DNA of 64,000 nucleotides from Candidatus Endomicrobiellum mastotermitis (GTDB lineage: Bacteria > Elusimicrobiota > Endomicrobiia > Endomicrobiales > Endomicrobiaceae): assembly GCA_031272445.1 (NCBI GenBank), contig JAISTT010000012.1:38769-102768 (forward strand). The letters are read 5' to 3'. Position 1 is the stretch's first letter. Each line of letters begins with the position of its first letter. Shown piece by piece: positions 1 to 9,083 of the stretch. A program made the position numbers and the translations under genes. The notes beneath the pieces were generated by a model that ran no database searches, was not told the DNA's origin, and worked only from the letters and a program-made list of their open reading frames with translations.

Positions 1-26
1 AATTCAGGTTTCTTTATAAACGCCAT
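1..26 (-). CDS. rpsR: 30S ribosomal protein S18, N-terminal fragment
   Basis: Only the first eight codons (MAFIKKPE) lie in the window; the gene runs off the left edge. The ATG is preceded by a clear AGGAG ribosome binding site. S18 is a small-subunit protein that pairs with S6 on the 30S platform. The identification rests mostly on context, because rpsF-ssb-rpsR is a widely conserved operon order and both partners lie immediately upstream on the same strand. The peptide alone is too short to identify. Confidence 0.7.
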
Positions 27-43
27 TTTTTTCTCCTAATCTG

Positions 44-532
44 TTAAAACGGTACATCATCATCAGAAGTATTATCAAATTGTCCAGAAAATTCATTCAC
101 ATTACCACCACTACTGCTAACAGCAGTCTCTCTTACATCTGTTACTGATTCCTGTCTAATTGTAACAAGAAACTGTATTCTTAAAACTACAACCTCTAAA
201 CGACTTCTCTTAACACCATCATTACCTTCCCATTTATTAGTTTGAAGTCTTCCTTCCACATGTACAGGCATCCCTTTTTTCAAGCGATTTCCACATCTTT
301 CAGCTTGATCTCCCCAAACAATAATAGGAACAAACGTAGGGTCAGCATCTTTCCACTCATTTGTAATGGTATCTTTTATTCTCCTGCTGATGGCTATGTC
401 AAAAGAACACACTGCCTTTCCATTGACTGTACGTCTCAATTCAGGATCCCTAGTAAGTCTGCCAACCATAATAACAATGTTTTGTTCAGGTAATCGAAAA
501 AAATTATTCTGTTGATTGTTCAGTTGACTCAT
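44..532 (-). CDS. ssb: Single-stranded DNA-binding protein
   Basis: SSB coats single-stranded DNA in replication, repair and recombination. The 162-residue protein has an OB-fold of about residues 17-125 (IVIMVGRLTRDPELR, then FVPIIVWGDQAE), a low-complexity linker and the canonical acidic tip DDDVPF that recruits partner proteins. The start ATG has an AAGG site just upstream. The reading frame overlaps the end of rpsF by 29 bases, so translation of the two is probably coupled. Length is normal for a bacterial SSB and nothing looks damaged. Confidence 0.96.
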   Translation of the reverse strand: MSQLNNQQNNFFRLPEQNIVIMVGRLTRDPELRRTVNGKAVCSFDIAISRRIKDTITNEWKDADPTFVPIIVWGDQAERCGNRLKKGMPVHVEGRLQTNKWEGNDGVKRSRLEVVVLRIQFLVTIRQESVTDVRETAVSSSGGNVNEFSGQFDNTSDDDVPF

Positions 533-911
533 TTTGCCTTACCTTTATTGCTCCTGTCACTGCAGTATTGATCTCTGCTATTTTATCATCTTGCTTTACA
601 ATTGCAATTTGTTTTGCTGCAGCTTTTTTATCCTCAGCTTTAACTGTAACAAACCTCATAATTGAATCATTAAATTTAAAAAAATTCTCAAGAGTTTTGA
701 TCATCAAACCATTTCCATCAAACTCAATATAAACATAACTCCCTTCATAGAACTTATCAATTTGGTAAGCAAGTTTTTTTTTCCCAAGTTGCTGAACCGT
801 TTTAACAACTCCCTTTGAAGTTTCAATAACTTCTAGCACTTTCGCGGTAACCTCTTCAACTTCCTTAGCTGACAACCTAGGAGAAATAATAAATGTACTC
901 TCATAATTCAT
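504..911 (-). CDS. rpsF: 30S ribosomal protein S6
   Basis: S6 binds S18 and 16S rRNA on the 30S platform. The 135-residue protein begins MNYESTFIISPRLS, the usual start of the ferredoxin-like S6 fold, and carries the conserved GKKKLAYQIDKFYEGSYV stretch around residues 43-60. The last 30 or so residues are a polar tail beyond the core fold, partly because the frame runs into ssb. An AAGGTG site lies upstream of the ATG. It is the first gene of the rpsF-ssb-rpsR operon. Confidence 0.95.
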   Translation of the reverse strand: MNYESTFIISPRLSAKEVEEVTAKVLEVIETSKGVVKTVQQLGKKKLAYQIDKFYEGSYVYIEFDGNGLMIKTLENFFKFNDSIMRFVTVKAEDKKAAAKQIAIVKQDDKIAEINTAVTGAIKVRQNESTEQSTE

Positions 912-1057
912 GTTTCACACCTTTTTTGTGGAATTCTCTCAAAAAATTTTAAGAGACTTAACCTTACAACACCTACAAAGGCAAAATTATAACTTATAAC
1001 TAACCCTTACATTAAAAGCTTATGTTATATAAAATAAACAACTTTTTCAATAGAAGA

Positions 1058-2182
1058 TTATTTGAAAATCTTCTTAAAAAAACTGTCATTTTGAAACTGA
1101 GCATTTTTCGGAACTTCACCCATAGATTTCGCATATTCAAAAAGCGCTCGCTTTTGGGCATCATTCATGGATTTAGGAACCGAAACGTTTATCTTAACAT
1201 AAAGATCTCCTCTACTTTTTCTTCCAAGTTTTGGAAACCCTTGCTCACGCACTCTCAAAACAGTTCCTGGTTGAGTCGATGAAGGAACTCTCACCTTTAC
1301 ATGTTCTCTCAAAACTGGTACATCATACTCAACTCCCATTGCAGCTTGAGAAAAAGAGATAGAAACTTCCGTATATAAATCATCGCCTTTTCTTTTAAAA
1401 CCAGCAGTTTGTTTCATGTGTATTACAACATACAAATCTCCTGATGGATACCCGCTAGGACCTGCATTACCAGAACCTGATACCTTTAAAGATGTACCTT
1501 CATCGACACCAGCAGGAATTCTCACTGTAACAGTTTTCCTACCCCTTATAGTTCCCTCTCCTCTACACTCATAACAAGGTTTATCTATAAAATTCCCTCT
1601 ACCTTTACACTGTGGGCATTCTTGGCTAAGCGAAAAAAAGCCTTGCGAATACCTTACTTGACCTTTCCCCTTGCACTTAGGACATTGCTTTGGAGCAAAG
1701 CCATCTTTACTACCAGTTCCGTGACAAATAGAACAAATATCTTTCCTTGATATATTAATTGAAACTTCCGCACCATTCATCGCGTCAAGATAAGAAATTT
1801 CTAAGTCATAGCGTAAATCTTCTCCTCGTCTCTGAGAACTTTCACTGTTACGTTTACCACCGAAAATATCACCGAAAATATCACCGAAAATATCACCCAC
1901 ATTCGAAAAATCACCACTATACTGAGTATAATTTCCTTGAAACGGCCCACTTCCATTATTGCTGATAGAATCGTGTCCGAAAGTATCATATTGCTGTCTC
2001 TTCTGAGCATCAGACAACACTTCGTAAGCCTCGTTTATTTCTTTAAATTTCTCTTCAGCTCCCTTATTACCTGGATTTTTATCCGGATGATATTTTAAAG
2101 CCAACTTTCTATAAGCCGACTTAATTTCATCTGAAGAAGCATTTTTACTAACTCCAAGCACTTCATAATAATCACGTTTCAT
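1058..2182 (-). CDS. dnaJ: Chaperone DnaJ (Hsp40)
   Basis: DnaJ delivers unfolded clients to DnaK and stimulates its ATPase. All parts are present in 374 residues: J domain (1-70) with HPD at 32-34, a Gly/Phe-rich region (75-115), four CxxCxGxG zinc-finger repeats (about 150-215, for example [12 protein letters not shown] and CPKCKGKG), and the C-terminal client-binding domains. The G/F region contains GDIF three times, from a 12-bp tandem repeat. It is the last gene of the hrcA-grpE-dnaK-dnaJ heat-shock operon and lies 170 bases after dnaK. Confidence 0.97.
   Translation of the reverse strand: MKRDYYEVLGVSKNASSDEIKSAYRKLALKYHPDKNPGNKGAEEKFKEINEAYEVLSDAQKRQQYDTFGHDSISNNGSGPFQGNYTQYSGDFSNVGDIFGDIFGDIFGGKRNSESSQRRGEDLRYDLEISYLDAMNGAEVSINISRKDICSICHGTGSKDGFAPKQCPKCKGKGQVRYSQGFFSLSQECPQCKGRGNFIDKPCYECRGEGTIRGRKTVTVRIPAGVDEGTSLKVSGSGNAGPSGYPSGDLYVVIHMKQTAGFKRKGDDLYTEVSISFSQAAMGVEYDVPVLREHVKVRVPSSTQPGTVLRVREQGFPKLGRKSRGDLYVKINVSVPKSMNDAQKRALFEYAKSMGEVPKNAQFQNDSFFKKIFK
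1859..1894. repeat. Three tandem copies of a 12-bp unit inside dnaJ
   Basis: The plus-strand unit accgaaaatatc occurs three times without interruption. Read on the minus strand it encodes Gly-Asp-Ile-Phe three times in the Gly/Phe-rich linker of DnaJ. The unit is a multiple of three, so gain or loss of a copy would keep the frame. Confidence 0.9.
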
Positions 2183-2352
2183 TCTATTTTGTTCCTTGAA
2201 TACTCTTTTGCTTTTGTTTACTCACTATACACATCTAACTAGAAACTTCCACCATCTCTAAAGCACCTATATAAATGAGAATTAGGACGGATAGAGCAAA
2301 ATTATGTTTCAACATTTTCTATATCTTTTCTCAGTCCAAAATTAAAAAAACA

Positions 2353-4233
2353 TTACTTATTTTTTTTATCTTTATCATCAATTACTTCTGCCTCAACCAC
2401 TTTCTCTCCACTATTATTAGACGCTTGACTCTCATCTTGTGGTCCTTGCTGCGAATTATTCTGCGCATTTACATTTTGACTCTGTGAGGCTTTATATATT
2501 GCCTCGGCAAGTTTATGAGATGCTTTTGTCAATTCATCTTTGGTTGTTTTAATTAATGCTATATCATTGCCTTTTAAAGCTTCTTTTGCCGTAGTCAAAG
2601 CCTGTTCAACAGAAAGTTTATCATCGGCAGAAATTTTATCGCCATGTTCCTTTAAGTTTTTTTCAACTGAGTAAACAAGATTATCACCCTCATTCCTAGC
2701 TTCAATTTCTTCTTTGTGCTTTGCATCTTCGGAAGCATATTGTTCTGCTTCTTTAACATACTTGTCTATATCTTCCTTTGAAAGCTTGGTTGATGAAGAT
2801 ATCTTAATAGATTGTTCTTTTCCCGTACCTTTATCCTTTGCAGAAACATGCAAAATACCATTTGCATCTATGTCAAAAGTAACTTCTATTTGAGGAACGC
2901 CTCTGGGTGCAGGCGGTATCCCATCAAGCATAAATCTTCCAAGAGATAAATTATCCTTGGCCATAGGTCTTTCGCCCTGAAGAACATTGATTTCAACACC
3001 TGGTTGATTGTCAGCTGCTGTTGAAAATATTTGAGAACGTTTTGCAGGTACTGTAGTGTTTCTATCTATAAGCGCAGTTCTCACACCACCCATAGTTTCA
3101 AGTCCAAGTGTAAGCGGAGTAACATCCAAAAGAAGAATATCTTTAACATCTCCCGTTAACACTGCAGCCTGAACAGCCGCTCCAAAACATACACACTCCA
3201 TAGGATCAATTCCTCGCTCTACTTCTTTACCGACATAATCTTCAACGAATTTTTGTACAATAGGCATTCTAGTAGGACCACCTACTAAAATTATTTTTGT
3301 AACCGTTTCAGCTGTAAGTTTTGCATCTTTTATCGCCTGCTCAATAGAAGTCCTACATCTTTCAACTATAGGTCTTACCAAATTCTCAAGCGTTGCTCTA
3401 GTAAATTTCATCATTAAATGTTTTGGACCTGCAGCATCAGCTGTAATAAACGGAAGATTAATATCAGTTTCCAGAACACTCGAAAGTTCGATTTTAGCTT
3501 TCTCAGCAGCTTCCTTTAAACGCTGAACAGCCATTTTATCTTTTCTCAGATCTATACCGTTTACTTTCTTAAAATCTTCGGCAATATAGTCAATTAAAGC
3601 ACTATCCATATCAGTTCCACCAAGCTGAGTATCCCCCGAAGTTGAAAGGACCTCAAAAGTCCCCTCTGCACCCATTTCCATAATCGTTACATCAAGAGTT
3701 CCTCCTCCAAGATCAAAAACTAGTATTTTTTGTTCTTTGCCTACTTTATCTATACCATAAGCAAGAGATGCGGCTGTAGGCTCGTTTACAAGTCTCACAA
3801 CTTCAAGACCCGCTATTGCCCCAGCATCTTTTGTAGCCTGCCTCTGATTATCATTAAAATAAGCTGGCACTGTAATAACAGCTTTAGATATTGTTTCACC
3901 CAAATAAGCTTCGGCATCTTTTTTTATCTTCTGAAGTATAAAAGCCGAAAGTTGCTGAGGAGTAAATTCCTTGCCATTCACATTATATTTATAGTCTGTA
4001 CCCATTTTTCTCTTAAAAGCACTCAAAGTCCCTTCAGGATTTGTAACTGCCTGTCTTCTCGCTGGTTCACCAACTAAAAGTTGTCCGTCCTTTGTAAATG
4101 CAACATAAGATGGAAACGCTTTGCCTCCTAATGTCGTTCCTTCAGCTGAAGGAATAAGTGTGGTCTTCCCACCTTCCATAACAGCTGCTGCTGAATTTGA
4201 CGTCCCTAAATCTATTCCTATAATCTTTGCCAC
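2353..4233 (-). CDS. dnaK: Chaperone DnaK (Hsp70)
   Basis: DnaK is the ATP-driven Hsp70 that binds exposed hydrophobic segments with DnaJ and GrpE in the cytoplasm. The 626-residue protein starts [19 protein letters not shown] (phosphate-1 motif) and has [13 protein letters not shown] near residue 175, [10 protein letters not shown] near 315, the linker [17 protein letters not shown] near 370 and a full substrate-binding domain. The tail is Gln/Asn- and Lys/Asp-rich, as in many bacterial DnaKs. It sits between grpE and dnaJ under HrcA control. Confidence 0.98.
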   Translation of the reverse strand: MAKIIGIDLGTSNSAAAVMEGGKTTLIPSAEGTTLGGKAFPSYVAFTKDGQLLVGEPARRQAVTNPEGTLSAFKRKMGTDYKYNVNGKEFTPQQLSAFILQKIKKDAEAYLGETISKAVITVPAYFNDNQRQATKDAGAIAGLEVVRLVNEPTAASLAYGIDKVGKEQKILVFDLGGGTLDVTIMEMGAEGTFEVLSTSGDTQLGGTDMDSALIDYIAEDFKKVNGIDLRKDKMAVQRLKEAAEKAKIELSSVLETDINLPFITADAAGPKHLMMKFTRATLENLVRPIVERCRTSIEQAIKDAKLTAETVTKIILVGGPTRMPIVQKFVEDYVGKEVERGIDPMECVCFGAAVQAAVLTGDVKDILLLDVTPLTLGLETMGGVRTALIDRNTTVPAKRSQIFSTAADNQPGVEINVLQGERPMAKDNLSLGRFMLDGIPPAPRGVPQIEVTFDIDANGILHVSAKDKGTGKEQSIKISSSTKLSKEDIDKYVKEAEQYASEDAKHKEEIEARNEGDNLVYSVEKNLKEHGDKISADDKLSVEQALTTAKEALKGNDIALIKTTKDELTKASHKLAEAIYKASQSQNVNAQNNSQQGPQDESQASNNSGEKVVEAEVIDDKDKKNK

Positions 4234-4380
4234 TTGCTGCCCCCTATTTTTTTTCTATTTTATTTATGTGTTATATTGTGTAGTAGATCCTTTGTTTTAA
4301 TTTCACACAATAATAATAAAGCTCATCATAAAACTCAATCCATTCAAGCCAAACTTAGAAAAAACAACGAAAGTAACGGT

Positions 4381-4956
4381 TTAGTCCATATTTTTTTTTA
4401 TATTTTTTGCAACTTTAACTTTTAATGTCCTCATCAATCTTTCATTCAATCTATACCCTTTCTGATAAACTTCTAAGATTTTTCCATCTTCTTCTTCACT
4501 TTCAACATGATCTAAAGCTTCGCACACAGTCGGATCAAATTTTTCACATTTTATTTCTTCAACACCTTCCTCTTTTAACATTTTTGAAAATTCTTTATTT
4601 ATCATTTCAAGTCCAAGCATTATACTTTCCATATTACCTCCGGCCCTTATACTCTGCAAAGCTTGTTGAAAAACATCGTAAACATTAATTTGCTTAAGAA
4701 GAATTTTTTCTTTGCCCCACTCCAAATAATCCTTTTTTTCTTTTTCGGAACGTTTTCTATAATTTTCAAAATCAGCTCTCAGTCTCAAAAGTTGGTCATA
4801 AAAATTTTGGGCTTGCTTATTTTTCTCTTCAACCGACTGTTTCAAAATTTCAAGTTCAGAAATCTTTTCATTTCTTGCCTCATTATAATAACAATCTTGA
4901 TCTTGTGCTTTATGCATATTTGAAACTTTTTTGACTCCCTGCTTTTCGTTTTCCAA
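4381..4956 (-). CDS. grpE: Nucleotide exchange factor GrpE
   Basis: GrpE releases ADP from DnaK. The 191-residue protein has the expected long N-terminal coiled coil (SELEILKQSVEEKNKQAQN, then LLRLRADFENYRKRSEKEK, residues about 33-80) followed by the beta domain ending in GYRLNERLMRTLKVKVAKN. A GGAGG-type site lies ahead of the ATG (RC of cacctcc). It follows hrcA by 40 bases and precedes dnaK. Confidence 0.95.
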   Translation of the reverse strand: MENEKQGVKKVSNMHKAQDQDCYYNEARNEKISELEILKQSVEEKNKQAQNFYDQLLRLRADFENYRKRSEKEKKDYLEWGKEKILLKQINVYDVFQQALQSIRAGGNMESIMLGLEMINKEFSKMLKEEGVEEIKCEKFDPTVCEALDHVESEEEDGKILEVYQKGYRLNERLMRTLKVKVAKNIKKNMD

Positions 4957-4996
4957 ATTGCCACCTCCTTAAAACTACATATTCATCTCGTTTTCA

Positions 4997-6040
4997 CTAA
5001 AGTCTGTACATTTCTTTAAAAAATTTATTTAAGACCTCAGAAACACGACTTACAATTGACATCATTTTCTCATATTCCATCCGTTTAGGACCAATAATCC
5101 CTAGAACGCCAATTGCATGTTCCCCATTGTTATAAACTGCCGTTACTACACTTAGATCTTTAAGTTCAGAGAGAATATTTTCAGAACCTATCTTCACATT
5201 TATTCTATTATCGTTAAAATCTTTACTTATTATTTCAATAAATTTCTCTTTGTATTCTTTAAAGTTAACAAACGATTTTACTAAATCGGAGTCATTAAAA
5301 CCCGAAATTGTAATTCCGTTTGACGCACCATCTATATAAACATCATCTTGTATATTGTAAAAAACATCACTTATTTTTTCAGCAATTTCTAAAATTTCAG
5401 CTTCACTTTGTCTAAAATTTCTAATCTCTAAAATAATTTTCCTGTTTGCCTGAGCAACTGATACACCTCTTAACTTCTCATTCAAGAAATTTCTAAGCCT
5501 GCTAATTTGTTCACATGTAAGGCAAGCCTCTATCTTTTTATGCTTTATCATCCCACTTTTAGTGAGCAAAACGACCAAAAGTTCTATTTCTGAAATCTGT
5601 ACAAATTCAATACTTTTCACTTGATCACACTGAGCTTTAGGTGTCATGACAAAACCCGTACATTGCGAAAGTCCTGACAAAATACGAGAAGTTTCAGAAA
5701 GTAGTGTTTCTATTTCGTTATGTTTTTGCTCATATTCTCTTCTTATTCTCTCCTCCTCCTCAATTGCAAAATTTTGAAGTTTTACGAGATTATCAACATA
5801 AGACCTATAACCTTTATCAGTAGGAATCCTGCCTGCAGAAGTATGTGGATGGGTTAAATATCCCTCTTTTTCAAGATCAGCCATTAATTTTCTGACAGTA
5901 GCTGGAGAAAGAGAAATATTATACTCCTCTATTAAAACATTAGATCCTACAGGTTTCCCAGTTTTAATATAATGATGTATGATGGTACTTAGTATATGAT
6001 TTTTCCTCTTCCGCATAACTTCTAAGGATATATATCGCAT
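4997..6040 (-). CDS. hrcA: Heat-inducible transcription repressor HrcA
   Basis: HrcA binds CIRCE operators and represses heat-shock genes; GroEL is needed to keep it folded. The 347-residue protein has an N-terminal winged helix (1-75, with SPATVRKLMADLEKEGYLTH), then a GAF-like domain containing SIEFVQISEIELLVVLLT and GVLGIIGPKRMEYEKMMSIV. It is the first gene of the heat-shock operon. A promoter and a CIRCE element lie just upstream, so it should repress itself as well as grpE, dnaK and dnaJ. Confidence 0.97.
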   Translation of the reverse strand: MRYISLEVMRKRKNHILSTIIHHYIKTGKPVGSNVLIEEYNISLSPATVRKLMADLEKEGYLTHPHTSAGRIPTDKGYRSYVDNLVKLQNFAIEEEERIRREYEQKHNEIETLLSETSRILSGLSQCTGFVMTPKAQCDQVKSIEFVQISEIELLVVLLTKSGMIKHKKIEACLTCEQISRLRNFLNEKLRGVSVAQANRKIILEIRNFRQSEAEILEIAEKISDVFYNIQDDVYIDGASNGITISGFNDSDLVKSFVNFKEYKEKFIEIISKDFNDNRINVKIGSENILSELKDLSVVTAVYNNGEHAIGVLGIIGPKRMEYEKMMSIVSRVSEVLNKFFKEMYRL

Positions 6041-6082
6041 TTTAGTCTCTTAAAAATTACTTTAAACTACAAATTTTTATTT

Positions 6083-6109
6083 CTAGCACTCGTTATATTA
6101 TAGTGCTAC
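6083..6109. promoter_or_regulatory. CIRCE operator for HrcA
   Basis: The sequence CTAGCACTC-N9-TAGTGCTAC matches the established consensus TTAGCACTC-N9-GAGTGCTAA with the exact nine-base spacer. It lies between the hrcA promoter and the hrcA start codon and covers the expected transcription start. This is the layout expected for HrcA autoregulation of the whole operon. Confidence 0.92.
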
Positions 6110-6110
6110 C

Positions 6111-6139
6111 ATTGTAGCAGTAATATCAGACCATGTCAA
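6111..6139 (-). promoter_or_regulatory. Promoter of the hrcA-grpE-dnaK-dnaJ operon
   Basis: On the minus strand TTGACA, a 17-base spacer and TACAAT form a near-consensus housekeeping sigma promoter. Transcription would begin about seven bases on, inside the CIRCE element. It is back to back with the plus-strand promoter at 6160. Confidence 0.8.
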
Positions 6140-6159
6140 GGCTTTTATAAATTTAACAA

Positions 6160-6188
6160 TTGACAAAGTACACAATATATCATAGTAT
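6160..6188 (+). promoter_or_regulatory. Promoter for the oxidoreductase gamma gene
   Basis: TTGACA, a 17-base spacer and TAGTAT lie on the plus strand about 85 bases before the GTG start of the next gene. The -35 box is a perfect match and the -10 box matches at four of six positions (TATAAT consensus). Confidence 0.65.
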
Positions 6189-6274
6189 TCTGTGTGTTAT
6201 TATTGACGTATTAAAGAGTACAATAAACTATTAACATTTATAACTATTTATAAAAGTAAAAGGGGCGAATAAGG

Positions 6275-6850
6275 GTGCAAAATAAAATAATAATAGCTGG
6301 TTTTGGAGGGCAAGGTGTTCTTATAGCAGGGATTTTAATTGCACAAACAGCAATAGAGGAAGACCTGCATACAACTTGGTTCCCATCTTATGGAGCTGAA
6401 ATGCGTGGAGGTACAGCAAATTCCACAGTTATAATATCAAGCGATGAAGTAGGTTCTCCTGTTGTTTCAATTCCAGATACACTAATAGCGTTAAATGAGC
6501 TATCCTTAAATAAGTTTATACCGAAAATGACTGATGAAACCTTAATAATAGCTAACTTAAATGTATTGCAAAATAAGAAGTACAGTCCAAAATTTCATTC
6601 TATACCTATTACAGATATTGCAGATAAAACAATTAAAAATTTAAAAACTACAAATATGGTTGCAGTAGGATTACTAATAAAACTGCTTGAGAAAAATACT
6701 ACTGATCCTAAAGATACGAAAAAAAACGATGAAAAAGTTCTCCACTTAGAAAGTGCTTTACATGCCTGTGAAAAAGTATTTGAGTCAAAACAACAACTTA
6801 TTGAAATCAACAAAAAGGCAATCCAGGCAGGGTACAATTTTATAAATTAA
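6275..6850 (+). CDS. 2-oxoacid:ferredoxin oxidoreductase, gamma subunit
   Basis: This is the gamma subunit of a pyruvate/2-oxoacid:ferredoxin oxidoreductase, an oxygen-sensitive enzyme that decarboxylates 2-oxoacids to acyl-CoA and reduces ferredoxin. The 191 residues show the family start IAGFGGQGVLIAG (8-20), WFPSYGAEMRGGTANS (38-53) and the SPVVSIPDTLIALNE region. Length is normal. It begins at GTG, with AAAAGGGG about ten bases upstream. No alpha, beta or delta subunit gene is next to it and it has its own promoter, so its partners must be elsewhere or it works with another subunit set. Whether the substrate is pyruvate or 2-oxoglutarate cannot be told here. Confidence 0.85.
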   Translation: MQNKIIIAGFGGQGVLIAGILIAQTAIEEDLHTTWFPSYGAEMRGGTANSTVIISSDEVGSPVVSIPDTLIALNELSLNKFIPKMTDETLIIANLNVLQNKKYSPKFHSIPITDIADKTIKNLKTTNMVAVGLLIKLLEKNTTDPKDTKKNDEKVLHLESALHACEKVFESKQQLIEINKKAIQAGYNFIN

Positions 6851-6881
6851 GAAATCACAAACATTATTAAGAGGTTCTTTG

Positions 6882-7334
6882 ATGATAATAAGAGCAGCCA
6901 AAGTTACAGATACAAAAGAAATACATGGAATTATTGAACATTACGCAAATAATAAAAAAATGTTACATAGATCTTTAAATACACTATATGAAGATATTCA
7001 AGAATTTGTTGTCTTCGAAGATAAAAGTAAAGTAATCGCTTGCGGTGCACTGCATGTTTCATGGGAAGATCTAGCAGAAATAAAAAGTTTAGCTGTGTTA
7101 GATGAATACCAAAAGCAAGGGCTTGGCAAAAAAATAGTTAATAATCTACAAGAAAATGCAAAAAGACTAGAAGTAAACAGAGTTTTTGTGCTGAGTTTTA
7201 ATCCAGAATTTTTTGTTAAGCTTGGATATAAAAAAATTCAAAAGGAAGACTTACCGCACAAAATATGGCGAGAATGTGTTAATTGTCATTTTTTTCCAAA
7301 CTGTGGTGAAATAGCATTATCTCTTACATTATAA
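6882..7334 (+). CDS. GNAT acetyltransferase, short N-acetylglutamate-synthase type
   Basis: This is a single-domain GNAT acetyltransferase of about 150 residues. It has IKSLAVLDEYQKQGLGKKIV, holding the acetyl-CoA pyrophosphate loop (Q-x-x-G-L-G-K). The C-terminal pattern PHKIWRECVNCHFFPNC with paired cysteines is typical of the short ArgA-like synthases known from deltaproteobacteria, which make N-acetylglutamate for arginine synthesis. That role is inferred from the family pattern. The track starts at a TTG. I prefer the ATG three bases later, because AAGAGG then sits seven bases upstream. It follows the oxidoreductase gene by 31 bases. Confidence 0.75.
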   Translation: MIIRAAKVTDTKEIHGIIEHYANNKKMLHRSLNTLYEDIQEFVVFEDKSKVIACGALHVSWEDLAEIKSLAVLDEYQKQGLGKKIVNNLQENAKRLEVNRVFVLSFNPEFFVKLGYKKIQKEDLPHKIWRECVNCHFFPNCGEIALSLTL

Positions 7335-7419
7335 TAATATAGAAACTATTAGTTTTAGAATGTACCCATGGTACTAGTTATTAGGCGTGTTTGGATTTAC
7401 GAAAAATTATTTTCTATAA

Positions 7420-7505
7420 GCCGAGATGGTGGAATTGGCAGACACGTGAGACTCAAAATCTCAAATTGTTTAGACAATGTGCGGGTTCAAGTCCCGCTCT
7501 CGGCA
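7420..7505 (+). tRNA. tRNA-Leu(CAA)
   Basis: The 86-base sequence folds as a class II tRNA. Acceptor arms GCCGAGA and TCTCGGC pair fully and the discriminator base is A. The anticodon stem TGAGA/TCTCA encloses the loop CTCAAAA with anticodon CAA, which reads UUG. There is a long variable arm typical of leucine tRNAs, and the T arm GCGGGTTCAAGTCCCGC is intact. The 3' CCA is not encoded, so it must be added after transcription. Confidence 0.97.
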
Positions 7506-7542
7506 CATATACCAAGTGCTCATCAATAAAGTAATTTAGGAT

Positions 7543-8385
7543 TCAATATTTTTCAGACTTTTCTAAAATATAAACCATTACATTTTTAAACATCCAAGGT
7601 TTTTCTTCCTCCACGCTATTTACACCTAAATCCACACGTTTACCTTTTATAAGACCTCCAGTGTCACTTGCATAGCCATAACCATAACCCGGAATAAAAA
7701 GTCTTGTTTTTAAAGGTATAACTTTTGGATCAACAGCTACCATACCTCTTTGCATCTTATATCCGAGAAAAGTTATTTTCCCATCTCTCCATGCAAGTGG
7801 ATCTCCGGGATAATAGGCAGTGGCAATCATTTTCATTTTCTTTGCTTTTGATAAATCATAAATTTTTTCTACTGCATTATTTGAATTAAAAAGTACAAGA
7901 CGATAATATTTCCTAGTTGTGATATTCTTATTTATAACATTACTGTCATATAAATCACCATCATGAAAAATTTCTTCAACAGTTTTTGTAACATTTTTTT
8001 CTATACCTTTTTGAAGTTCAACTTTTCTTAAGTTTAAATTATATTTCATATTCCAAATTACTTTAAAAGAAATATTTATAACAAAATTTCGTCGCTTTTT
8101 CGTAACATGTGTAACCTTCACTTCCTCTAAAGGACTGAGAGGTTTACTTATATCATGTGAAATTATGTCACTATTACTAAGTAAAATATTGTACTTTTCT
8201 AAAATCGTCTTTAAAGATATTTTTTCAAACGGCAATACAGTATAAATCGTTTTTCCTACAATAATATACGACCACGTACGCATAGAACTTATTAACGTTA
8301 AACACTTTGATAACACTAAAATACCGAATGCTACAGAAAATAATTTTAAGAAGTTTACTACAATAAACTTAGTTTTCTTCATCAC
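7543..8385 (-). CDS. 3D-domain cell-wall protein, YabE/MltA-like
   Basis: One membrane helix near residues 10-30 anchors the protein, with the rest outside the cytoplasm. A beta-rich middle part (about 95-170) looks like a G5 domain. The C-terminal 3D domain contains ATAYYPGDPLAW, GMVAVDPKVIPLKTRLFIPGY and SDTGGLIKGKRVDLGV with the three conserved aspartates. 3D domains occur in lytic transglycosylases and resuscitation-promoting-factor-like proteins, so a role in peptidoglycan remodelling is likely but not shown. It overlaps the upstream radical SAM gene by 17 bases. Confidence 0.8.
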   Translation of the reverse strand: MMKKTKFIVVNFLKLFSVAFGILVLSKCLTLISSMRTWSYIIVGKTIYTVLPFEKISLKTILEKYNILLSNSDIISHDISKPLSPLEEVKVTHVTKKRRNFVINISFKVIWNMKYNLNLRKVELQKGIEKNVTKTVEEIFHDGDLYDSNVINKNITTRKYYRLVLFNSNNAVEKIYDLSKAKKMKMIATAYYPGDPLAWRDGKITFLGYKMQRGMVAVDPKVIPLKTRLFIPGYGYGYASDTGGLIKGKRVDLGVNSVEEEKPWMFKNVMVYILEKSEKY

Positions 8386-8971
8386 CTAGATAAGGGCGAA
8401 TTCTAAACTGTACACCAATTTCTCTTGATATTTTTTCAACCTTTGATGTGTCAAATCCAAGAGACTCTACAGCGGTCACAACAACTTTAGATATGTAGTT
8501 CCTCGCCTCCTTAGCAAACTTTACCACTTCGTCAAAAGACTCCTCCCCAAACATTGGCTTATTAATTTCATTATGTTCTTTAGGACTTGACCCATTTAAA
8601 CTTATTGATATAATGTCAACAAGTCCTTTTAGTTCAGGCAATACATTCCTACCATAATAACGATTTGCGAGACCAGATGTATTAACTCTCACTTTTCCAC
8701 CATTATCTTTTATCCATCTTGAAATTTTTTTTACTGCTCCAATATTAACTAAACAATCTCCATAACCACAAAAAATCACCTCGCCATAATTCTTAGGATC
8801 TTTTATAGCAGTTATGACTTCTTTATAGGATGGCTCCACATCAAGCTTCAAATTAGTTCCTCTAAATTTGTTATCCCACTTACGCTTTATGCAATACGGA
8901 CACGACATCATACACCTGTTAGTTATATTTAAATATAAATTACTTCCATAAACATAAGAAATTGTGCTCAT
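8369..8971 (-). CDS. TatD-associated radical SAM protein
   Basis: A compact 200-residue radical SAM protein with the cluster motif CMMSCPYC (C-x3-C-x2-C, residues 18-25) inside LYLNITNRC, and GYGDCLVN near residue 70 in the SAM-binding region. It lies downstream of tatD on the same strand, as in the recognised family of TatD-linked radical SAM proteins. Its reaction is not known. It lacks an obvious extra cluster domain, in keeping with the small size. Confidence 0.8.
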   Translation of the reverse strand: MSTISYVYGSNLYLNITNRCMMSCPYCIKRKWDNKFRGTNLKLDVEPSYKEVITAIKDPKNYGEVIFCGYGDCLVNIGAVKKISRWIKDNGGKVRVNTSGLANRYYGRNVLPELKGLVDIISISLNGSSPKEHNEINKPMFGEESFDEVVKFAKEARNYISKVVVTAVESLGFDTSKVEKISREIGVQFRIRPYLGDEEN

Positions 8972-9083
8972 ATATAAGTCCTTTTAATGAAATCTTGCCA
9001 TCATATCATTTGTTACTTAGGCATATATTTATTATTCTTTGACAACTCATTTAAACCACATTTTTGTATACTAATACAAATCA

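Noticed and set aside
1052-1074. Perfect 8-bp inverted repeat AGAAGATT/AATCTTCT at the end of dnaJ
   Set aside because: It lies within the last codons and is not followed by a U tract on the coding strand, so it was not called a terminator.
3730-4077. 115-residue plus-strand ORF
   Set aside because: Shadow of dnaK with no family features; the same applies to other antisense ORFs in the track, for example 14447-14953, 15554-15925 and 40103-40585.
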